In this document: positions 57,772-64,000 of the stretch, piece after piece | Layout: every line of letters starts with the position of its first letter | How positions within the stretch are numbered: position 1 is the first letter of the stretch | Source of the DNA: an uncultured Clostridia bacterium | GTDB lineage: Bacteria > Bacillota > Clostridia > UMGS1810 | DNA length: 64,000 nt | NCBI GenBank assembly: GCA_934481345.1 | Contig: CAKSPF010000003.1 | Location: 62,001 to 126,000, forward strand | Reading direction: 5' to 3' | Translations under genes and position numbers: made by a program | The notes under the pieces: generated by a model | Database searches by the model: none | Told to the model about the DNA's origin: nothing | What the model saw: the letters and a program-made list of their open reading frames with translations, nothing else

Positions 57772-59465
57772 TTTTTACCTCCGCTTTTTTTAAATTCTTC
57801 CGCAAGCCTTATAAGCTCTTTTGCATTGTCGAGCGCGGCAGCGGTTACCGTTTCTCCGCCGAGCGTCCTTGCAACCTCGGCAGTTCTTGCGTCACCGGAA
57901 AGCGGTTCCACGGTTGTGTGTGTCCTGCCGTCTGCCGTGTGCTTTTGTATAAGATAATGACAATCCGCCATTGCGGCAATCTGCGGCAAATGAGTAATGC
58001 ATATAACCTGCGCATTCTGCGACATCTCCCACAGTTTCTCTCCGATTTTCTGAGCAGTTCTGCCGCTTACTCCCGTATCTATCTCGTCAAATATCATCAG
58101 TTCTTCATTGTCGCTGCTTCTCAGAACGCTTTTTACCGCAAGCATAATTCTGGAAAGCTCGCCTCCGGACGCTATCTGTGCAAGAGGTTTCAAACCCTCG
58201 CCTGCATTTGTGCATATTGCAAATTCCACATCGTCTGCACCGTCGCTTTTATAATCGCAGGAATTTATGACCGTATCAAAAGTCACCGAAGGCATGTCAA
58301 GCTGCGTCAGCTCATTTTTAATTGACTGAGCCAGGAGCACCGAATACTTTTTTCTGAGCTCCGTCAGCTCATGCGCCGCTTTTTCCCTGTCTGAGCCAAG
58401 CTTTTCGAGCCGGCTTTTTAAAATTTCAAGTCTTTCGCCGCTGCCGGTTATTGCGTCAAGCTGATTTTGAAATTCTTCTCTTTTTTCCAAAATTTCTTCT
58501 ATGGAATCTGCATACTTCATTTTGAGAGTATGTATCAGTTCAAGTCTGTTTTCGATTTCATCAAGTTCTCCGCCCGTGGAATCTATTTCATCACAAAAAT
58601 GTTTGAGCTCTCTGGCATTATCGGCAACGGTATCAGCCGCCTCCGTAAGATATGAATAAATACTTTCAAGCTGTGAATCAAATTTTATAATTCCCTCTAT
58701 TGCACCGGCAGCCGAGCTTAATGCGTCATACGCACTTGTTTCGTATTCGCTGCCCTCGTACAAAAGGGTGTATGCCTTATTCGTAGAGGAGGCAATGTTC
58801 ATGGCATTTTCCAGAACCATGCGCCGGGATTCAAGCTCTGCGTCCTCGCCTGCGGTAAGTGCGGCTTCGTCTATCTCGTCTATCTGATATTTCAGAAGGT
58901 CGGCACGGCGCAATGCCTCGCGTTCATCAAAGTTTATTTTTTCTATTTCGGATTTTACCGTATTGTACTCGCTGTAAACCTCATAATACTTCTCCTTGGC
59001 TTTGGCAATTTCCTCCGCACCGAAGCTGTCCAAAAATCTGACATGAGTTTTTTTTGACAAAAGGCTTGTATTGTCGTGCTGTCCGTGAATATTTATTAAA
59101 TAACCGCCCACTGCTTTAAGCATTGACAGCGTTGCAGGCAACCCGTTTATTCTGATACTGCCCTTGCCGTCCGAGGTTATCTCGCGCGATACAAGAAGCT
59201 CTCCGTCCGTGTCAATACCGTATTCATCGCTAAGGTATGCGGCAAGTTTTTGGGAAATCTCAAACATACCGTCAACTCTTGCCTTTGTTTCGCCGTTTCT
59301 TATAAGGCCTTTTGAGGTTCTTTCACCTTTCAGCATATTGAGCGAATCTATTATTATTGATTTTCCGGCGCCGGTTTCACCTGTCAAAAGGTTAAATCCG
59401 CACTTAAATTCAATATTTACATTTTCTATAACCGCTACATTCTTTATAGACAAGAATTTTAGCAT
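57768..59465 (-). CDS. recN: DNA repair protein RecN
   Basis: 565 residues from ATG 59465, with GAGGTG 6 bases upstream; a GTG at 59474 is rejected. SMC-like ATPase: MLKFLSIKNVAVIENVNIEF, Walker A LLTGETGAGKSIIID, long coiled coils (about 150-380), signature IASGGELSRIMLAVK and Walker B ELMIFDEIDTGVSG. It organises broken DNA ends for recombinational repair. It starts 10 bp after argR, the conserved Firmicutes order. Confidence 0.97.
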   Translation of the reverse strand: MLKFLSIKNVAVIENVNIEFKCGFNLLTGETGAGKSIIIDSLNMLKGERTSKGLIRNGETKARVDGMFEISQKLAAYLSDEYGIDTDGELLVSREITSDGKGSIRINGLPATLSMLKAVGGYLINIHGQHDNTSLLSKKTHVRFLDSFGAEEIAKAKEKYYEVYSEYNTVKSEIEKINFDEREALRRADLLKYQIDEIDEAALTAGEDAELESRRMVLENAMNIASSTNKAYTLLYEGSEYETSAYDALSSAAGAIEGIIKFDSQLESIYSYLTEAADTVADNARELKHFCDEIDSTGGELDEIENRLELIHTLKMKYADSIEEILEKREEFQNQLDAITGSGERLEILKSRLEKLGSDREKAAHELTELRKKYSVLLAQSIKNELTQLDMPSVTFDTVINSCDYKSDGADDVEFAICTNAGEGLKPLAQIASGGELSRIMLAVKSVLRSSDNEELMIFDEIDTGVSGRTAQKIGEKLWEMSQNAQVICITHLPQIAAMADCHYLIQKHTADGRTHTTVEPLSGDARTAEVARTLGGETVTAAALDNAKELIRLAEEFKKSGGKK

Positions 59466-59475
59466 AATGTGCACC

Positions 59476-59928
59476 TCATTGAATATACTTTTTAAGCTTT
59501 ACAGACAAATGCCTTGCATTTTTTTCGCTGCGTGCGACAATCATCACCGTATCGTCACCGGCAATCGAACCCACAATATCCTCTTTCACAAATGCTTCAA
59601 GGGCATAAGCCACAGCCTGCGCCGCACCCGTCATTGTTTTAAGCACAACTATATTCATTGCATAATCCGCATTCAAAAGACACTCGTTCAAAACCTTACG
59701 CAGCTTTTTGCTTGTGTCGCTTTCTTTTTCTCGGGAAGCAGTATATTTGTAAGTGCCGTCATTCAAAAGGATTTTCATTATCCGAAGCTCCTGCAAATCT
59801 CTTGACGTAGTCGCCTGCGTCACGTCAAATCCCGCCTCGATTAACAGATTTGTAAGATCCGTCTGCGTTGATACATTCTGTGTTGATATGAGCTCAAGAA
59901 TTTTTTCGTGTCTTTGTGATTTAGTCAT
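59476..59928 (-). CDS. argR: Arginine repressor
   Basis: 150 residues. The N-terminal winged helix (about 1-70) has QTDLTNLLIEAGFDVTQATTSRDLQEL, quoted as TQTDLTNLL and TQATTSRDLQEL, and the C-terminal hexamerisation/arginine-binding domain has GSIAGDDTVMIVARS, with the GDD arginine-contact motif. It senses arginine and represses biosynthesis or activates catabolism. It lies between nadK (18 bp) and recN, and could autoregulate the operon. Confidence 0.96.
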   Translation of the reverse strand: MTKSQRHEKILELISTQNVSTQTDLTNLLIEAGFDVTQATTSRDLQELRIMKILLNDGTYKYTASREKESDTSKKLRKVLNECLLNADYAMNIVVLKTMTGAAQAVAYALEAFVKEDIVGSIAGDDTVMIVARSEKNARHLSVKLKKYIQ

Positions 59929-59946
59929 GTTCTATACTCTCCCTTC

Positions 59947-60777
59947 CTACTCTTTTGACGCGGTAATATGTTTTTTGCACAGCATTTCATAGAAATCCGT
60001 ATTATTAAATTTGATAAGTCCTGTTTTTTTACCGCTTGCCTTTATAATCACCGTATCGTCCGGCTCCAGATCATAGCCCTGCTGTCCGTCTACAGTGAGC
60101 ATGGAGCATTGCGAAAAGCTGTCTTTGAATTTGATTTTTATAACCTTTGTACCCGGAACGACCATCGGAGTTGAAAAGCTTGTATGAGGGCAAATGGGAG
60201 TTACAATACTTACAAAAAGGCTGCTGTCAACAATCGGTCCGCCTGCGCTCAGGCTGTATCCCGTGCTACCCGTAGGCGTAGCCACAATGATTCCGTCGCC
60301 GTCGTAGTGACCCGCAAAGCTTTCGTCCACAAATATGTCTGTCGCTACAATTCTTTTGAATGACGAACGCGAAACCACTATATCATTGAGCGCCGAAACC
60401 TCTTTTACCGTTTCCGCTCCGCGTATTACCGCGGCATCAAGCATAAAACGGTTTTCGACTATATAATTTCCGCAGAGAAGATTATCGAGCGCAAATTCAA
60501 TATCTGCCGTTTCGACCTCTGCAAGAAATCCCAGATTTCCCAGATTTATTCCGAGTATCGGGGTTTGAGTTTCAGCCGCCGCACCTGCACACCGCAGAAT
60601 TGTTCCGTCGCCGCCGAGAACAATGGCGGCGTCCGCTCCCTCCGTTGCTTTTTTTATATCTGCCGAGGAATCCGCAAATTCGAGGCGGCACTTGCCGTCA
60701 AGGAAATCTTTAATTTTTTTGGTATATGTATACCCTGTATCTTTATCCGGATTAGTAATTACGGCTATATTCTTCAT
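59947..60777 (-). CDS. nadK: NAD kinase
   Basis: 276 residues. AIVLGGDGTILRCAG carries the GGDGT catalytic motif, LGFLAEVE and TPTGSTGYSLSAGGPI are the NAD- and ATP-contact signatures. It makes NADP from NAD. The start is at 60777 with GAGGTAG upstream. First gene of nadK-argR-recN-dCMP deaminase, with a promoter embedded in the end of the FtsW/RodA gene. Confidence 0.97.
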   Translation of the reverse strand: MKNIAVITNPDKDTGYTYTKKIKDFLDGKCRLEFADSSADIKKATEGADAAIVLGGDGTILRCAGAAAETQTPILGINLGNLGFLAEVETADIEFALDNLLCGNYIVENRFMLDAAVIRGAETVKEVSALNDIVVSRSSFKRIVATDIFVDESFAGHYDGDGIIVATPTGSTGYSLSAGGPIVDSSLFVSIVTPICPHTSFSTPMVVPGTKVIKIKFKDSFSQCSMLTVDGQQGYDLEPDDTVIIKASGKKTGLIKFNNTDFYEMLCKKHITASKE

Positions 60778-60792
60778 ATTACTACCTCAATT

Positions 60793-60822
60793 TTTATGCA
60801 TAAAATTATGTTTATGCATAAA
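60793..60822. promoter_or_regulatory. Two identical 12-bp palindromes at the nadK promoter
   Basis: TTTATGCATAAA occurs at 60793-60804 and 60811-60822, 6 bp apart, covering the predicted start of transcription. The half-site TGCATA resembles ArgR half-sites, and argR is in the operon. Confidence 0.55.
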
Positions 60823-60850
60823 TTATACACTTGCAGGCTTAAAAAGTCAA
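60822..60850 (-). promoter_or_regulatory. Sigma-A-type promoter for nadK-argR-recN
   Basis: On the minus strand TTGACT (60850-60845), a 17-bp spacer and TATAAT (60827-60822). Confidence 0.75.
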
Positions 60851-62088
60851 CCTTTATTTGTTTTGGTGCGGCCGTGCGAAACCGCGGTAAGTATACCCAG
60901 CATGATAAAGCTTGAAAGCATTGAGCTTCCTCCGTAGCTTACAAACGGCAAAGTAATACCGGTAAGAGGAATGAGCTTTATAACTCCGCCCACGATAATA
61001 AAGGTCTGAAACGCAAAGCTCGTAACCATGGCAAGCGACAGCGCCCTGTCAAATTCATCGGTAGTTTTAATCGCCGTTTTAAAGCCTCTGTATGAAAAGA
61101 TAAAATACAGCATAATAATTGCAATTCCCATAAAAAGTCCCATTTCCTCGCATATAGCCGAGAAAATAAAGTCAGAGTGAACCTCGGGTATAAGATACGG
61201 GTTGCCGTTTCCTATGCCGGCGCCGAAGTATCCGCCCGAGCATATTGCCATAAGCGACTGTATTATCTGATAGCCGCGGTTTGTAGCGTCTGCCCATGGG
61301 TCGAGCCAGGTGCTTACCCTTATTTTTATATGGCTTGTAAACAGATAGCCGCCGTATGCTCCGAATACCGCCACAAAAGCATTAATGCCTGTAAGCAGCA
61401 GCGGCGCGTCATACAAAACCAGCATGGAAAAATACACGAGAAAAAACAACAGCGCAGTTCCCCATTCGCGCTGAATGATAAAAAAACCTATGCACAGATA
61501 CACAAAAGCGGCAAGTATTATATCATCGCGCTTAAAAAGTGCAAATTTTTTGGGTTTTTCTTCACACTCCGCCTTTTTTGAGAAAAACGAAGCAAGCGAA
61601 AAGCAAAAAAGTATTTTTATAAACTCTGACGGCTGAATACTGAAGGTTCCTATTTTAATCCAGTTTTTGGAACCCTTTACTTCTTCGCCTATAGCAAGAG
61701 TTACAACATACAAAAGTACAGATGCCGCCATATAAAGAATTACAAGCTTATTCCAGCCGCTGTAGCTTCGGTATACGAAATAACTGATAAAATACACGAC
61801 TGTTCCGGCGGCAAACCATTTAAGCTGTCTGTATCCGTTTTCATAATCAAGCCGGAACAGCATTATTATGCCTATGGTAACAAGCATCGAAACCATCAGA
61901 TACAAATAAACATCACCGAGCGAAAATACCTGCACAGCCGCATAAACGGCGATATTGAGAGCACACATTATCGCCATGGCATATAACAGATCAATATCCG
62001 AACCCTGCCTGAACAAATACAAAAGCATAAAACCCAGAATATTCATAAGCACGACCATCAGTATCGGACGTATTTTCATTTTAATCAA
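60847..62088 (-). CDS. FtsW/RodA/SpoVE-family peptidoglycan glycosyltransferase
   Basis: 413 residues, ten membrane helices. KGSKNWIKIGTFSIQPSEFIK and SDFIFSAICEEMG, with TGITLPFVSYGGSSML near the end, are the family signatures. SEDS proteins polymerise glycan strands together with a class B PBP. The start is unclear: AGGAAG is best spaced for a TTG at 62088, while GTG 62097 and ATG 62079 are in frame. It follows an FHA-domain gene by a few bases, an arrangement also known for actinobacterial RodA-FHA clusters; RodA, FtsW and SpoVE cannot be told apart here. Confidence 0.9.
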   Translation of the reverse strand: MIKMKIRPILMVVLMNILGFMLLYLFRQGSDIDLLYAMAIMCALNIAVYAAVQVFSLGDVYLYLMVSMLVTIGIIMLFRLDYENGYRQLKWFAAGTVVYFISYFVYRSYSGWNKLVILYMAASVLLYVVTLAIGEEVKGSKNWIKIGTFSIQPSEFIKILFCFSLASFFSKKAECEEKPKKFALFKRDDIILAAFVYLCIGFFIIQREWGTALLFFLVYFSMLVLYDAPLLLTGINAFVAVFGAYGGYLFTSHIKIRVSTWLDPWADATNRGYQIIQSLMAICSGGYFGAGIGNGNPYLIPEVHSDFIFSAICEEMGLFMGIAIIMLYFIFSYRGFKTAIKTTDEFDRALSLAMVTSFAFQTFIIVGGVIKLIPLTGITLPFVSYGGSSMLSSFIMLGILTAVSHGRTKTNKG

Positions 62089-62105
62089 AACAATCACTTC
62101 CTAAA

Positions 62106-62555
62106 CTAAAGTCTTGAACTGTCCACAAACAAAAAATGCATGTGTCCGAGGCTTACTTTGTCGTTGTCTTTAAGCTTTGCCGGTCTTACGCCGAGCGCCT
62201 TGCCGTTAAGGCTTGTGCCGTTCGTGCTCCCCATATCCTCAATATAAAATTCCGCGTCCTTAAAAAATATCCTTGCATGCTGCTTTGAAAGATACGGATC
62301 GGGTATATAAATATCGCATTTCTTGCTTCTGCCGATTACGGAATTTTCCTGCACACTGTAGCTTTCATATACCTTAAAGTCAAGCTCTTTGCGAAGGTTT
62401 ATAAGTTTTAAGTATCCCAGGCCGTCCTCCTCGGATTTGTTTTGTCTGCGTGTATCGGCAATGTCAAGATACACAAGCTTAACCACGCTGAAAATAAAGA
62501 TATATACCACTATTACAAGTCCGTATTTCAAAATGTCGGATATAAGCTCAAACAT
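62106..62555 (-). CDS. FHA-domain protein with N-terminal membrane anchor
   Basis: 149 residues with AAGGAG 8 bases upstream. One N-terminal membrane helix (about 10-30) and a C-terminal FHA domain (about 65-148): VIGRSKKCDIYIPDPYLSKQ, with conserved Gly-Arg, Ser and HARIFF, and MGSTNGTSLNG. FHA domains bind phosphothreonine. It lies directly upstream of the FtsW/RodA gene, so it may recruit a phosphorylated division or elongation protein. No Ser/Thr kinase is in the window. Confidence 0.92.
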   Translation of the reverse strand: MFELISDILKYGLVIVVYIFIFSVVKLVYLDIADTRRQNKSEEDGLGYLKLINLRKELDFKVYESYSVQENSVIGRSKKCDIYIPDPYLSKQHARIFFKDAEFYIEDMGSTNGTSLNGKALGVRPAKLKDNDKVSLGHMHFLFVDSSRL

Positions 62556-62581
62556 ATTCTCTGCTCCTTAAAAAGTTTATC

Positions 62582-64000
62582 TTACAGCATCTTTTTCAGA
62601 TATTTTCCGGTGTATGACTTTTTGCATTTAACTACCTGCTCCGGTGTTCCGGCACAGACGATTTTTCCTCCGCCGCTGCCGCCCTCGGGTCCCAGATCTA
62701 TGATATAATCGGCAACCTTGATTACGTCAAGATTGTGTTCTATTACAACAACGGTGTTGCCGCTGTCCGCCAGTATGTTCAAAACATCTGTAAGCTTGTG
62801 CACATCCGCCGTGTGAAGTCCCGTCGTGGGCTCGTCCAGAATATACATTGTCTTTCCGGTAGAACGTCTGCTGAGCTCCGTGGCAAGCTTTACTCTCTGC
62901 GCCTCACCGCCCGAAAGCTGAGTTGACGGCTGACCTATCTTCACATATCCGAGCCCTACATCGCAGAGCGTTTGGAGCTTGCGGCTGATTTTCGGTATGT
63001 TTTCAAAAAATTCCAGACCTTCCTCAACCGTCATGTCGAGAACTTCGCTTATATTCTTGCCCTTAAATTTCACCTCAAGCGTTTCGCGGTTGTAGCGCTT
63101 GCCCTTGCACACCTCGCACGGAACATATACGTCCGACAAAAAGTGCATTTCTATTTTTATGATTCCGTCACCCTGGCATGCCTCGCATCTTCCGCCCTTT
63201 ACGTTAAAGCTGAATCTGCCCGGGCCGTATCCGCGCATTTTTGCTTCATTCGTCTGTGCAAACACATTGCGTATATCCGAAAATACACCGGTATATGTCG
63301 CAGGGTTCGAGCGCGGCGTCCTGCCTATCGGCGACTGGTCTATTCCTATTACCTTGTCGAGATTTTCAACCCCGAGAATTTCATCATGCTTGCCTGCCTT
63401 TTTTCGTGCGCCGTTCAGCTTTACGGCAAGGCTTTTATTGAGTATCTCATTAACCAATGATGATTTTCCCGAACCGGAAACTCCCGTTACGCAAACAAAT
63501 TTTCCCAGAGGAATTTCTACGTCTATTCCTTTCAGATTATTTTCCGCAGCGCCCTTTATTACAAGGCTTTTGCCGCTGCCTTTGCGGCGTTTTGACGGAA
63601 CGGGTATTTTCTTTCTGCCGCTTAAATATGCTCCCGTTATGCTGTCCTCACACTGCATGATTTCCTCGGCCGTACCCTGTGCTACCACATGACCGCCGTG
63701 TATTCCTGCTCCGGGGCCTATGTCTACAATGTAATCCGCCGCAAACATTGTATCCTCGTCGTGCTCAACCACGATAAGCGTATTTCCTATATCCCTGAGC
63801 TTTTTGAGCGTAGCAAGCAGCTTGTCATTGTCCCTTTGATGCAGACCGATGCTCGGCTCGTCCAGAATATACAAAACGCCCATAAGGCTTGAACCTATCT
63901 GCGTTGCAAGACGTATACGCTGTGCCTCGCCGCCCGAAAGCGTTCCGGCGCTTCTTGCAAGAGTAAGATAGTCCAACCCTACATCTATCAGAAACTGCAA
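62582..64000 (-). CDS. uvrA: Excinuclease ABC subunit A, N-terminal half beyond the window edge
   Basis: 472 C-terminal residues; the start lies past 64,000. It begins near the end of the first ATPase (signature TLSGGEAQRIRLATQIG and Walker B YILDEPSIGLHQRDN). The second ATPase is complete: Walker A CVTGVSGSGKSSL, the zinc module with CEACQGDG and CEVCKGKRY, signature QLSGGEAQRVKLATEL and MYILDEPTTGLH. UvrA recognises DNA damage in nucleotide-excision repair and is the partner of Mfd. It lies 26 bp upstream of the FHA gene. Confidence 0.97.
   Translation of the reverse strand: MQFLIDVGLDYLTLARSAGTLSGGEAQRIRLATQIGSSLMGVLYILDEPSIGLHQRDNDKLLATLKKLRDIGNTLIVVEHDEDTMFAADYIVDIGPGAGIHGGHVVAQGTAEEIMQCEDSITGAYLSGRKKIPVPSKRRKGSGKSLVIKGAAENNLKGIDVEIPLGKFVCVTGVSGSGKSSLVNEILNKSLAVKLNGARKKAGKHDEILGVENLDKVIGIDQSPIGRTPRSNPATYTGVFSDIRNVFAQTNEAKMRGYGPGRFSFNVKGGRCEACQGDGIIKIEMHFLSDVYVPCEVCKGKRYNRETLEVKFKGKNISEVLDMTVEEGLEFFENIPKISRKLQTLCDVGLGYVKIGQPSTQLSGGEAQRVKLATELSRRSTGKTMYILDEPTTGLHTADVHKLTDVLNILADSGNTVVVIEHNLDVIKVADYIIDLGPEGGSGGGKIVCAGTPEQVVKCKKSYTGKYLKKML

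Noticed and set aside
1..64000. CRISPR array, rRNA, tRNA or IS element anywhere in the window
   Set aside because: No regularly spaced repeats, no tRNA-like cloverleaf and no transposase motif were found by eye on either strand.

Overview
The window looks like a chromosomal segment of an anaerobic, endospore-forming member of the class Clostridia. The evidence is direct: spoIVA, spoIIE, sigG and a spoIVFA/spoIVFB pair are all present, the regulatory DNA is AT-rich, Shine-Dalgarno sites are strong (AGGAGG-type), and housekeeping gene orders are typical of Firmicutes (nadK-argR-recN; glmU-pth-mfd). I cannot place it to genus. No rRNA, tRNA, CRISPR array, insertion sequence or integrase is visible.

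Layout. 1-9,996: a truncated lipid kinase, gapA, a cyclophilin lipoprotein, then a leftward run apgM / AI-2E transporter / response regulator / histidine kinase / htrA, and divergent galE. 10,006-14,842: an orphan pair of LplB/LplC-type sugar permeases, then a complete polar amino-acid ABC transporter whose binding protein appears circularly permuted. 14,920-17,669: an acid-sugar operon (UlaG-like hydrolase, enolase-superfamily dehydratase, SDR). 17,684-19,270: spoIVA with a sigma-E-type promoter. 19,275-21,743: a small accessory island with an XRE/ImmA pair, DUF4417, a free-standing Ntox50-type toxin, a probable immunity gene and a candidate small RNA. 21,794-22,344: three tandem cysteine-rich single-TM microproteins behind a sigma-K-like promoter. 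22,363-26,521: a second acid-sugar operon (enolase superfamily, SDR, RraA-like) with a divergent AraC regulator. 26,539-31,016: a UgtP-like glycosyltransferase, an S24-type repressor, an NlpC/P60 hydrolase and guaB. 31,021-34,470: ilvE-pdxK, then a DAHP synthase gene preceded by a Phe/Tyr-rich leader peptide and attenuator. 34,469-44,530: spoIIE, a parvulin lipoprotein, mfd, pth, glmU and sigG. 44,594-50,242: a cell-surface cluster (zinc-ribbon protein, SGNH-VWA fusion, SLH-PstS fusion, DUF421). 50,263-57,268: radical SAM, ligA, DUF2344, B12-radical SAM, spoIVFB and spoIVFA. 57,271-64,000: dCMP deaminase, recN, argR, nadK, FtsW/RodA, FHA and the C-terminal half of uvrA.

How it works together. 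Most genes are housekeeping: glycolysis, purine and aromatic biosynthesis, DNA repair and envelope assembly. Sporulation genes are scattered among them, with promoter-like sequences that fit the expected cascade (extended-spacing sigma-A at spoIIE, sigma-F at sigG, sigma-E at spoIVA and spoIVFA, sigma-K-like at the microproteins). The strongest unexpected signals are the permuted amino-acid binding protein, the aromatic-amino-acid attenuator in front of DAHP synthase, and the microprotein cluster, whose genes are too short for routine gene calling.

Limits. All family assignments come from reading motifs by eye. Promoter and hairpin calls are pattern matches, with no folding energies or database searches behind them.
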